Source of the DNA: Candidatus Villigracilis affinis
GTDB lineage: Bacteria > Chloroflexota > Anaerolineae > Anaerolineales > Villigracilaceae
Reading direction: 5' to 3'
Length of the DNA: 64,000 nt
NCBI GenBank assembly: GCA_016718275.1
Contig: JADKEA010000004.1
Coordinates: 1-64,000, forward strand
Part shown: positions 44,463 to 52,161 of the stretch, piece by piece
How positions within the stretch are numbered: the first letter of the stretch is position 1
How the letters are laid out: the number at the start of each line of letters is the position of its first letter
Notes under the pieces: generated by a model
Seen by the model: only the letters and a program-made list of their open reading frames with translations
Database searches by the model: none
Told to the model about the DNA's origin: nothing
Program-made: the position numbers and the translations under genes

Positions 44463-44712
44463 GCGAAGCATTCATCCATACCTTGCGGCCTAAAGTCACA
44501 AAAGCGATTCCGACCCAGGCAATGTTCAAGCCTGCCGATGGGTAGGCACGCAAATAAAACGTGTTGATGATCAGGAACGTGCCCGCGATGATATTCAAGC
44601 CCTGATACCACCACGAATCGCCCTCCACCTTTTTGGCGGAGATCAATCCGTAGGCGATGAGATATAAAATTGTCCCAGCCCAGCCGAGAATATCGATAAA
44701 AGTTTTTTCCAT
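44455..44712 (-). CDS. CBU_0592-type small membrane protein
   Basis: This small protein of about 85 residues has three membrane helices: IDILGWAGTILYLIAYGLISA, WWYQGLNIIAGTFLIINTFYL and YPSAGLNIAWVGIAFVTLG. The pattern, with KVEGDS between helix 1 and 2 and N-x-x-Y-L-R-A-Y-P-S, matches the CBU_0592 family of unknown function. The ATG at 44712 places the first helix near the N-terminus, as in relatives; in-frame starts at 44724 (ATG) and 44733 (GTG) are alternatives. It overlaps the deacetylase gene downstream by 8 bases. Confidence 0.75.
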   Translation of the reverse strand: MEKTFIDILGWAGTILYLIAYGLISAKKVEGDSWWYQGLNIIAGTFLIINTFYLRAYPSAGLNIAWVGIAFVTLGRKVWMNASHD

Positions 44713-44742
44713 GTTTCCATTCATTCGGTGCACTCTTGCATG

Positions 44743-45540
44743 CTATTCCAAAACTTCCACGCTCATGCCAACCCTAACCACGCCTTCATTCAACGGGATG
44801 ATATTCATGCCGAAGATGACGCCCAGTTCCTGCTTGCGGTAGGTGCTTAAGGTCTTGAGCGGTTCCTTGCTTTTGGCGAGGGTGTCTTTGTCGATGGTCG
44901 TCACCATACAGCGGGCACAGGGCTTCACGAGCGCCATCTCCACGCCGCCGATGCGGATGCGCTTCCAGGTCTCTTCTGCGAACGGGTCACAGCCTTTGAC
45001 CACAATGTTCGGGCGGAAGCGATTCATCGGGACTGCTGAGTCAAGCCGCGAGTTTAAGTCCAGAAGCGATTCTTCAGAGATGATCAGGATCGGGTAGCCG
45101 TCGGCAAATCCAGTGTGGTCATCGGCGTTGATGGCATAGGCTGGATTTAGTTTTCTTTTGAAACCATCCGCCACATGCGCGAGCCGCACCGAAACACCGA
45201 GCCAGTCTGAAAGCCACTGCGCAGATTCGTCGCCCTGATCGATGGCGCTCACGTCTTTGCTTTTCCAGATGTTGACGGAGGTCGGCGTGCCTGTGCTTTG
45301 AATTCCAAATTGCAGCGAATCAAAATTCGGCGCAGAGAGCGTGACCATGCCGTTTTTTACAGCGGGCGTCACCAGCGCCAGGCGCGGATACTCGCGCTGG
45401 GTGAGAAATTCACCCGCAGGTGTGACCACCATCATGCGGCGGTCGTTGGCAAGCCCCATGCGCTCAACCTGCGATTCGGCAACATCGAATCCGCGGCAGG
45501 CTTTGATGGGGTAATACGTGAGATTGGAGAGTTGGATCAT
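44743..45540 (-). CDS. MOSC-domain (YcbX-like) protein
   Basis: This 265-residue protein has the N-terminal MOSC beta-barrel (LTYYPIKACRGFDVAESQVERMGLANDRRMMVV) and the MOSC domain itself (FRPNIVVKGCDPFAEETWKRIRIGGVEMALVKPCARCMVTTID). The conserved Cys in KPCARC is the expected ligand to molybdenum in YcbX and mARC enzymes, which reduce N-hydroxylated compounds. There is no ferredoxin domain, so an electron donor would have to be separate. The ATG overlaps the stop of the acetate-CoA ligase gene (ATGA), so the pair is co-translated. Confidence 0.87.
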   Translation of the reverse strand: MIQLSNLTYYPIKACRGFDVAESQVERMGLANDRRMMVVTPAGEFLTQREYPRLALVTPAVKNGMVTLSAPNFDSLQFGIQSTGTPTSVNIWKSKDVSAIDQGDESAQWLSDWLGVSVRLAHVADGFKRKLNPAYAINADDHTGFADGYPILIISEESLLDLNSRLDSAVPMNRFRPNIVVKGCDPFAEETWKRIRIGGVEMALVKPCARCMVTTIDKDTLAKSKEPLKTLSTYRKQELGVIFGMNIIPLNEGVVRVGMSVEVLE

Positions 45541-47591
45541 GCGCGCAATTTTACTCGAACATCCACAGCCACCGCGCCTTTGGCCAGCACGCGCAACGGG
45601 TTGATCTCGATCTCGTCCACGGTTTCATGATCCATCGCGAGATGCGAAAGTTTGATGAGGACATCGATGGCAGACTCTTCGTCAACGGCTGGAATGCTGC
45701 GAAAGCCTTTCAGCTTTCTACCTGCCCAGGTTTTGCGGATCATGCTCCGCGCCTCGGCCTGATTCAGCGGTGCTAAAGCAAACGCCACATCTTTGAGACC
45801 TTCCACCTCGATGCCGCCTGAGCCGAACATCATCAACGGCCCAAACAGCGGATCGCGCACCATGCCAATGATGACTTCCTGCCCCTCGGGAACCTGCCGT
45901 TGCAAATGGACTCCGTCAATCTGCGCCGCTGGCATGGCGGATTTAATTCGCTCTGTCATTTGCGTGTAGGCACTTAAAAGCGTTTGGGCATCTGTGAGGT
46001 TGAGCAGCACACCGCCCACATCGGATTTGTGCAAAATATCGGGCGAGGCGATCTTCATCACGAGCGGATAGCCGAGTTCATCTGCAATGGCGGTGACTTC
46101 GTTTTCGTCACGCGCGAGTTTGATGGGAATGGTTTGGATTCCGTATGCGGTGAGCAGTTCGTCAAGATCTGCCAAAGATGCCACGGAGATTCTTTTTTGA
46201 GTCTCTGTGCTCTCCGCGTGCTCTGTGGTGAGATGTTTTGCCCGCCTGGCAAGCGCCCCCAATGCCGAAGCGGCTCTTTCTGGAAAAGGATACGTTGGAA
46301 TGTTTGCACGTTGAAATGTTTTTCTGGCTTCTTCAACCAGGGTGGAGCCCATCAACGCGATCACAACGGGTTTTTCAAATTTACTGATTACCTCAATCAT
46401 TGCTTTTGCCACTTCTTCGGTTTTGTACATTGGCGGCGGAGGCAGGATGACGAGCACGCCATCTACGTTTTCATCTTGCAGGAGAAGATTCAGGCAGGTG
46501 GCGTAGGCATCGGGAGAGGCGGAGGCGAGCATATCTACAGGGTTGTGGACACTGGCAGAGGGGGGCAGGTAGTTCGTCAAAGCCTTCAGCGTGGACTCTG
46601 TCAATTGAGACAGGAGCAGGCCGTTCGTTTCGAGTGAATCGGCGGCGATGACGCCGGGTCCGCCTGCATTGGTCAAGATCGCCATGCGCTTCCCGCGCGG
46701 CAATGGACAATTTTCCAAGGCCCGCGCCCAGTCGAACATTTGCTCGGCGGTATCGGCGCGGAGGATGCCTGCTTTGGCAAAGGCGGCATCGAAGGCGGCT
46801 TCGGAGCCAGCCAGTGCGCCCGTGTGAGAGGCCGCGGCTTTTTGTCCCGCTTCGAAGCGGCCGACCTTCAACGCGATGACGGGTTTGTGTTTGGTGACCT
46901 CGCTTGCGGCTTGCACGAATTTCACGCCGTCTGAAACGCTTTCCATGTACAACGCGATGACTTTGGTGTGCTCATCTTTTGCGACTTCGGGCAGCACATC
47001 GGTCTCGTTGACATCGGCCTGATTGCCGAGGCTGACGATCTGCGAAAAGCCGAAGCCCTGTTCGCGCGCCCAATCAATAATGGCGGCGCAAAACGCGCCC
47101 GAGTGCGAGACAAAAGCAATGCCGCCCTGTGCAGGCATGGGCGGCTGGAGAAAAGTTGTGTCGAGCGGAAGATGGGTATCGAGGGTGCCGATGCAGTTGG
47201 GGCCGAGCAAACGAACGCCGTGTTTGCGGGCGAGTTCCACGCATTGCGCTTCGAGCGCGGCACCTTCTGCGCCGACTTCACGAAAACCCGATGAAACAAT
47301 GATGGCGGCTTTGATTCCGCGTTTGGCGCAATCTTCGATCGTCTGCGGCGTGGACTGGGTTGGGACGATGAGAATCGCAAGGTCCACGGGGTCGGGAACA
47401 TCATCGAGATTCGTATACAGCGGACGGTCAAATAACGCGCCGCTTTTCTGACTCACAAAATGGATCGCGCCGCGATATCCGCTTTGAATCAAATTGCGCG
47501 CCACGCCATATCCCAATTTTTCTGGTGATGTGGATGCGCCGATGACGACGACGCCTTTGGGGGAGAAGAACGGGGTGATGGATGATGTCAT
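45537..47591 (-). CDS. Acetate-CoA ligase (ADP-forming), single-chain
   Basis: This 684-residue enzyme converts an acyl-CoA such as acetyl-CoA, with ADP and phosphate, to the acid, CoA and ATP. The CoA-binding domain opens GVVVIGASTSPEKLGYGVARNLIQSGYRG. The ligase domain has FVSHSGAFCAAIIDW and the phospho-His segment AASHTGALAGSEAAFDAAFAKAG. The C-terminal ATP-grasp domain includes PLVMKIASPDILHKSDVGGVLLNL and GQEVIIGMVRDPLFGPLMMFGSGGIEVEG. The two subunits of archaeal enzymes are fused here. Residues HLTTEHAESTETQKR between the ligase and ATP-grasp parts are encoded by a short interspersed repeat. The ATG at 47591 follows the DUF559 stop by two bases. Confidence 0.9.
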   Translation of the reverse strand: MTSSITPFFSPKGVVVIGASTSPEKLGYGVARNLIQSGYRGAIHFVSQKSGALFDRPLYTNLDDVPDPVDLAILIVPTQSTPQTIEDCAKRGIKAAIIVSSGFREVGAEGAALEAQCVELARKHGVRLLGPNCIGTLDTHLPLDTTFLQPPMPAQGGIAFVSHSGAFCAAIIDWAREQGFGFSQIVSLGNQADVNETDVLPEVAKDEHTKVIALYMESVSDGVKFVQAASEVTKHKPVIALKVGRFEAGQKAAASHTGALAGSEAAFDAAFAKAGILRADTAEQMFDWARALENCPLPRGKRMAILTNAGGPGVIAADSLETNGLLLSQLTESTLKALTNYLPPSASVHNPVDMLASASPDAYATCLNLLLQDENVDGVLVILPPPPMYKTEEVAKAMIEVISKFEKPVVIALMGSTLVEEARKTFQRANIPTYPFPERAASALGALARRAKHLTTEHAESTETQKRISVASLADLDELLTAYGIQTIPIKLARDENEVTAIADELGYPLVMKIASPDILHKSDVGGVLLNLTDAQTLLSAYTQMTERIKSAMPAAQIDGVHLQRQVPEGQEVIIGMVRDPLFGPLMMFGSGGIEVEGLKDVAFALAPLNQAEARSMIRKTWAGRKLKGFRSIPAVDEESAIDVLIKLSHLAMDHETVDEIEINPLRVLAKGAVAVDVRVKLRA
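46191..46231 (-). repeat. In-frame interspersed repeat within the acetate-CoA ligase gene
   Basis: On the minus strand the stretch reads CTCACCACAGAGCACG then CGGAGAGCACAGAGACTC, tandem-like ACAGAG units. It adds about 14 residues in the linker of the protein and keeps the frame. A related unit occurs at 49446-49490. Confidence 0.6.
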
Positions 47592-47593
47592 GT

Positions 47594-47956
47594 TTATGTT
47601 TCGTTTTGTTCTTTCAATGAATCCCAAATCACGGTTAGGACTGAATCTGTGTTGTTCATTACTTCATGATTCCAAAAGCGGAGAATTCGATAGCCTTTTG
47701 ATTTCAGGAAAACACTTCTTTCTTCATCGTATTCTTTTTGTTCAAGGTGCTGACTTCCATCCAATTCGATGATGAGTTTCTTTCGGGGTGCACAGAAGTC
47801 AACGATGTAGTTGCCAATGGCATGCTGGTTTCTAAAATGGACATCACCCATTCTGTGTGCTCGCAGGTGTGCCCAGAGTTTACTCTCTGGTTCGGTCATT
47901 TCGCGGTGAAGTCTTTTTGCGCGCGCGAAGATTTTTGGTGTGGTGCGTTTATGCAT
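47594..47956 (-). CDS. DUF559 family endonuclease-like protein
   Basis: This 120-residue protein belongs to DUF559, which is related to Vsr-type and other restriction-endonuclease-like folds. It shows RAKRLHREMTEPESKLWAHLRAHRMGDVHFRNQHAIGNYIVDFCAPRKKLIIELDGSQH, then EERSVFLKSKGYRILRFWNHEVM. The core motif is the D of YIVDF and the E-x-D/N of IIELDG. The ATG at 47956 (MHKRTTPKIFARAK) is preferred; an open frame further upstream runs through a palindromic repeat and is not family-like. The gene ends two bases before the acetate-CoA ligase start, so the two are likely co-transcribed. Confidence 0.83.
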   Translation of the reverse strand: MHKRTTPKIFARAKRLHREMTEPESKLWAHLRAHRMGDVHFRNQHAIGNYIVDFCAPRKKLIIELDGSQHLEQKEYDEERSVFLKSKGYRILRFWNHEVMNNTDSVLTVIWDSLKEQNET

Positions 47957-47990
47957 TGGGCTTTGACCCCCTCTGCCCTCGCGGGCATCT

Positions 47991-48017
47991 CCCCCAATTG
48001 AAGTGCACAATTGGGGG
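47991..48017. repeat. Intergenic palindromic element
   Basis: CCCCCAATTG (47991-48000) and CAATTGGGGG (48008-48017) are perfect arms with a 7-base loop, upstream of the DUF559 gene. Confidence 0.6.
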
Positions 48018-48072
48018 AGGAAAAACCGAGTGATGGGAGAAAATTAAAGTGTTCATAAATACAGTATGTTCA

Positions 48073-48106
48073 CCTTCCCCCATTCATGGTTTTGAATGGG
48101 GGAAGG
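48073..48106. repeat. Intergenic palindromic element
   Basis: CCTTCCCCCATTCA (48073-48086) and TGAATGGGGGAAGG (48093-48106) are perfect 14-base arms with a 6-base loop. Together with the preceding palindrome it fills the gap between the DUF559 and TIR/NB-ARC genes. Confidence 0.62.
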
Positions 48107-48291
48107 TCGGGATGGGGGTCACAGCCCTCCGCAGTTACACATCCCTTCCTTCCACCGCAGCGCGGACATCTTTCAGAATATTATCCTCATCACACTTGAC
48201 CAACTCATCAAACAACCTCAGCACGGACTTGACCACCCCCGCATGTGGCGCAATCTTCCGTGCCGCGCGGAAGGTTTGAATCGCATCGTCC

Positions 48292-48320
48292 GTAGGGGCG
48301 ACCCATTGGGTCGCCCCTAC
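48292..48320. repeat. Perfect 14-bp-arm palindrome inside the TPR region
   Basis: GTAGGGGCGACCCA (48292-48305) and its complement (48307-48320) are separated by a single base. It is read through in frame within the C-terminal helices, giving VGATQWVAPTDD. Elements of this GTAGGGGCGACCC type are known as dispersed intergenic repeats in various bacteria. Confidence 0.7.
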
Positions 48321-49445
48321 AATGGCAATCCCACACAACGCCAACCCCTTCGCATCCAGCGCGGAATAATACTCCGCCGTCTTGGACAGGATCTCATCCG
48401 CCTGCCCAATGGACTTGGCAAAAGCCTCTTGCGCGGTTTCCCTTTCCCCTTGCCGCAAAGCGATGATTCCGTGCAGGGCGGTTGCATTGTGATTGTTTTG
48501 TGGCACATCATATTGAAGCGCGGCTTCGATGGTGGCGCGGGCATTGACCAAATCATTTTGGAAAAGATAAGCCCTGCCAAACCAACCACCTACAATGTGA
48601 AATGCAAAATTTCATCAGCAATTTGAATTGCTTGTAAATTTCTTTGGCTTCTTGATACTCATTTCTTCTTAAGTCCACTTCTGCATTTTGCAAGACTTTT
48701 GCATACTGGTCTTCCGGTCACGATCTTGATTGCCTTCCTGTTCCAATAATTCGGGCCTTAGGCGTTTAAGCAACTATTTAGCTCAATCGACCAATTCCTT
48801 CTTCTGCGGTATTTAGGTTTCTCGCGGTGGCAATGACCAATGCCTGTTCGTAGAATTCAATGGTTCCGCTTTTTCGCCAAGTTCGAATAACGATTTCCCA
48901 GATTGCCAAGAGAGAGTCCCTTCGCCATTTCGATGCCTATTTCACGAGCAATAACCAATGCTTGCTCCAAACTCAATGCTTTGATCGTCACCAACGCATA
49001 GCATCCAAGGTTACGAGGCACCTCCTTCATGATTTCGTTTGCTTGCTTCTTTGGCACTTGCGTAGCCTGCTCAATAGATTTGGCTTCTTGAATTCTCAAT
49101 AAGCGATTCCAACTGTCCGGAATTCCAACCGAAATTCTATTTTTAAAGCTAAGACTAATTCAATGTTGCCTGTTTGCACTTTCTTTATTCGTAATGTCAA
49201 TCATCAATGATCGATAATGTCCCCACAGGAGCAGGTAATCAAAATCAATGTCGGTCAACACACTTGCGGCAGTATCATAATCGCCAGCTTCACAGCGCAA
49301 TTCAAATTCCGCCAGTTGCGCGGCGAGGTCATCCAGTTTTTTCCATTCCGCGCGCGGCTTGCGGGCTTGCGCGAAGTAATCCGCGGCGCGGTTGAGCAGG
49401 TCGTGTTGGGTAAAGAGAGAAAGGCATTTGAAGTTGGAGATTATT

Positions 49446-49490
49446 CTTCTTGGTTTTCCTTTGTGACCTTTGTGTCCTTCGTGGTTAAAT
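49446..49490 (-). repeat. Interspersed AAGG/ACACAAAGG repeat inside the TIR/NB-ARC gene
   Basis: On the minus strand it reads AACCACGAAGGACACAAAGG then TCACAAAGG, adding LTTKDTKVTKENQEE at the junction between the NB-ARC and TPR parts. A frame break follows it immediately. It belongs to the same style as the repeat in the acetate-CoA ligase gene. Confidence 0.6.
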
Positions 49491-51245
49491 CTTTTTCAGG
49501 AATAATGCTGAAAGCATATTCCTTGTCCGCAGGATGTAAATAATATCGTCCAGCCTCGCGGCGGGCGAAGTGCATATACACCAAACGATTCAGCACCAGC
49601 GCGCTGTCAATGCTTGGCAAATGCGGCTGCAACAGGTAATCAATCGCGGCGGGGCTGACGGGTCGGTTATAGACAGCCAGCGCCTGCATCACTTTTTGCG
49701 CGCTCGGGTCAAGGCGGTTGAAGGCTTCGCCCACCAGTTTCTGCACCACTTCATCGGGCAGGCTGATCTCGAGCAGTTCTTCGAGCGTGGTGTAACGGTC
49801 AACCGACAGGATGGCATACAACGCTTCCAACGCGCGCGGGTAGCCGCGTGTCTTTTCGCGGGCTTTATTCAGCAACGCATCAGGCGCGGACTTGAGTCCC
49901 ACGCGTCCGTCCGCGTCCATTTCACGCAGGACGTTTTCCGCGTAAGGCGATTCGAGTCCTTCATCCAAACTCAGGTGATGCTGCCTGCCTGGCTCGCTGA
50001 TCGCCAGGTCACGCGGCGCGATGCGGGTGGTGATGACCGCTTTCACGGCATGGTGCTGTCCGCCGAGCAGGGCGTTCAGCGCCTCGCTCAATTCGCTGTC
50101 ACGCAGGCTCAGGCTTTCGGGGTCGATCAGGGTTTCAAAGTTATCCAACAGCAGGATCACACGCCCGCTGGGGAAGGCATCCAACAGCGCGCGCATTTTA
50201 TCGCCTGTGGATGTCTGCGGGTTCTTATAGATTCCCTCCAGCCGCTCGGCGTCATCTTTAGGCAGGAGTTTGCTCAAGTCCGCGAAGACGTTCGCAAAGT
50301 TGACCCTGTGACTGCCCGTCTCGCTCAAATAGACGATCCCGTCAACTTTCATCTCGCCGAGGTCATCGGGAAGCTCGCCTCTTTCCAACGCCTTGAGCAG
50401 GCGGCAGACCATTGCAGTTTTTCCCACCCCCGCGCGTCCCACGATGGTCATCAAGCGCTGCGAGTCGTTATTGAGGAAGTCCGTGATTTGTTTTGTCTCG
50501 ATCAACCGATCCTGAAAATAATTCGGCGCGATCCCTGGCGGCGGATTGATAAAGCGCGTGGATGTTTTCCCCGCCACAGGTTTCTCAGGCTGACGCTCGC
50601 GCTCGAGTCCGCTTTGGATGTTCTTCTCGGTCTTCTCTTCCGCCGCTTTGGGATTCCTAACGATCTCTTCCTGACGTTTGATCTGGCTCTTCAATTCTTC
50701 GAGTTCTGCTTTAATCGAAGTCTCTTCACATCTCTTGGCGCGGCGCAAATCACGCTCGGCATCGGCAAGACGGTCTTTATATTGATTGTAAAATTCCTTC
50801 GGGTGAGTCCATTTCACGCAAGAATTTGCGCAGTTTTGCCAAGCCCATGTTCAAATCCCCGCGAAAAATCAATCCATTGACGATTCCAAAACGGAAATGG
50901 CTGTTCAACATTTTGAAGGCATCGAATGGGGATGACTGGCTTTTTTGAATTTCAGCGCCCAAGTCCATTCATCCTTGCACACTGAACCTTCGCGGTGCTG
51001 TCTTCGGTCATCACGAACAACATGCATTTGCAGGACGAATCCATCCACAATCTCATCGTCCCAATCTCTGGCAGGTGTCAATATCTCGTTTATCAAACCA
51101 AGACTCGTGAACGGATGTTCGCCGCCTTCCAACTCGTTTGCAAGTTTGCGCGCAAATTCAAGTGCATCTGCCGTTGAATAACTGATAAAGCAATGTCCGT
51201 CGGTCATAGGGCGCTCCCCGAAAGTTGAAAGATGACGATGCAGCG

Positions 51246-51251
51246 ATTATA
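51246..51251 (-). promoter_or_regulatory. -10 element of the TIR/NB-ARC gene
   Basis: TATAAT on the minus strand, 38 bases before the ATG at 51207. The same element with flanking bases recurs at 51628-51633. Confidence 0.5.
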
Positions 51252-51285
51252 TCCTGTTGGTAACGTCAGCATGAGTCTGTAATTC

Positions 51286-51531
51286 TTATTCTTCGTCGTC
51301 TTCCTTTGGCAAAATATCATCAAAAGATTTGAGAAGTTCGCGTGCCTGCTCGAACTTCTCTATGGGGACAAAAATTTGGATGCGTACCAGCGGAACGGCG
51401 TAGGAAGTATATGAAACGGATTCCTCGATGAGTTCCACATCAATTCCTTCCGCTTCCAGGAAACTTTCAATAACATCTGCTTCTGCGCGGCTGTTTGCCT
51501 CACCGATCTTTTCGTATTTCAGCTTGTCCAT
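51286..51531 (-). CDS. DUF2007-family (putative signal transducing) protein
   Basis: This 81-residue acidic protein resembles DUF2007, a small ferredoxin-like fold of unknown function. It shows KIGEANSRAEADVIESFLEAEGIDVELIEES, then VRIQIFVPIEKFEQARELLKSF. The start at 51531 has AAAGGAG 8 bases upstream. Interestingly, the ribosome site lies directly after a copy of the first 12 codons of the TIR gene, and the truncated TIR frame (ending KWTS stop) overlaps the start of this gene. It therefore seems to be expressed from a duplicated TIR-gene promoter. No other function is evident. Confidence 0.75.
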   Translation of the reverse strand: MDKLKYEKIGEANSRAEADVIESFLEAEGIDVELIEESVSYTSYAVPLVRIQIFVPIEKFEQARELLKSFDDILPKEDDEE

Positions 51532-51554
51532 TTGTTATTCTCCTTTGTGGAACA

Positions 51555-51636
51555 ACTGATGAAACAATGTCCGTCGGTCACGGAGTCCCTCATTTTCGAA
51601 TCGCTTACAGTTGAATGTGATGCGGCAATTATACCC
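51555..51636 (-). pseudogene. Duplicated promoter and first codons of the TIR gene (remnant)
   Basis: GTG ACC GAC GGA CAT TGT TTC ATC AGT on the minus strand encodes VTDGHCFISCST, against MTDGHCFISYST at the intact copy. Further upstream TTGAATGTGATGCGGCAATTATA matches TTGAAAGATGACGATGCAGCGATTATA of the first copy, including the -10. After codon 12 the copy is replaced by the ribosome site of the DUF2007 gene. Confidence 0.68.
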
Positions 51637-51666
51637 ACCTCATGCTGAAAATCGGTTGTTAAAGAC

Positions 51667-51698
51667 AAACCCTCCACGGGTTGCCCGTAGAGGGTTTG
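51667..51698 (-). terminator. Hairpin terminator after the L7/L12-like gene
   Basis: AAACCCTC-CA-CGGG pairs with CCCG-TA-GAGGGTTT across a TTG loop, with an internal mismatch. It is followed by T-rich sequence on the minus strand. Confidence 0.6.
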
Positions 51699-51702
51699 TA
51701 AA

Positions 51703-51963
51703 TTACAGACCCAGCCTTCTTTGCATGTCTTCCACTGCGTCCTTGGCTTCTGCGAGGCTTCCACCTTTGTTCCTGCGATAGATCTGGATGGCCTCGATCA
51801 GGGTTCTGCTCTTCAAGGCTTCGATCACCTGTGGGTCGTCACCTGCGCGGCGATCCGCTTCAAAGGTGACGTTGAGATGCCGATAAAGAAATTCCACCTG
51901 CGCCTCCAGCCTGACGACGCGCTGCCTGAGTAATGCGATTTCTTCTTGTTCTAAAGATGGCAT
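51703..51963 (-). CDS. Small protein with L7/L12 C-terminal-like helices
   Basis: This 86-residue protein begins with a coiled-coil helix (LEQEEIALLRQRVVRLEAQVEFLYRHLNV). It ends in a short alpha-helical module, DPQVIEALKSRTLIEAIQIYRRNKGGSLAEAKDAVEDMQRRLG. That module matches the fold pattern of the ribosomal protein L7/L12 C-terminal domain (I-E-A-I-K-x-Y-R-x-x-T-G-x-x-L-x-E-A-K-x-A-V-E). It is far too short to be L7/L12 itself. GGAGG lies 6 bases before the ATG and a TATAAT 30 bases before it. The function of such stand-alone domains is unknown. Confidence 0.75.
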   Translation of the reverse strand: MPSLEQEEIALLRQRVVRLEAQVEFLYRHLNVTFEADRRAGDDPQVIEALKSRTLIEAIQIYRRNKGGSLAEAKDAVEDMQRRLGL

Positions 51964-51992
51964 GGTTTACCTCCGCAAAATGATTTTTGTGG

Positions 51993-51998
51993 ATTATA
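51993..51998 (-). promoter_or_regulatory. -10 element for the L7/L12-like gene
   Basis: TATAAT on the minus strand, about 29 bases before the ATG at 51963, with GGAGG between. Confidence 0.45.
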
Positions 51999-52161
51999 GC
52001 TGCGGGCGTTGTTCGTTGTATCACGCATGGGTACTACGCATGGAATTGTGTGGATTTTGTAAATCTGTAAGAATACGACAACCTTTCTCATCTTTACCTA
52101 AAATAAGGCACTTATATTGAAAGTATCGTGTACGTCCAGCCACTTTATACAGGAACTGTGC

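Larger units (their letters stand above)
48135..51207 (-). pseudogene. TIR / NB-ARC / TPR protein (bacterial NLR-like), broken by multiple frameshifts
   Basis: This is one large gene read in pieces. The N-terminal TIR domain starts MTDGHCFISYSTADALEFARKLANELEGG, with PARDWDDEIVDG and SVCKDEWTWALKFKKPVIPI in shifted frames. Then comes the linker FRGDLNMGLAKLRKFLREMDSPEGIL and the coiled DRLADAERDLRRAKR. The STAND/NB-ARC NTPase is intact: Walker A GRAGVGKTAM, Walker B VILLLDNFETL and VKAVITTRIAPRDLA. The TPR region follows: HDLLNRAADYFAQARKPRAEWKKLDDLAAQLAEFELRC, LLLWGHYRSL, ALVIAREIG..GLSLGNLGNRY, and at the end LDAKGLALCG and VLRLFDELVKC. Such proteins couple TPR sensing to TIR NAD-cleaving or signalling activity and often act in phage defence. 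Whether it is a true pseudogene or an error-laden read of a live gene is undecided. Confidence 0.8.

Noticed and set aside
49570..50880. Long plus-strand open frame (436 codons) antisense to the NB-ARC region
   Set aside because: It mirrors the codon pattern of the NB-ARC gene, has no recognisable domain and lacks a ribosome site. The minus-strand frame carries clear Walker motifs.
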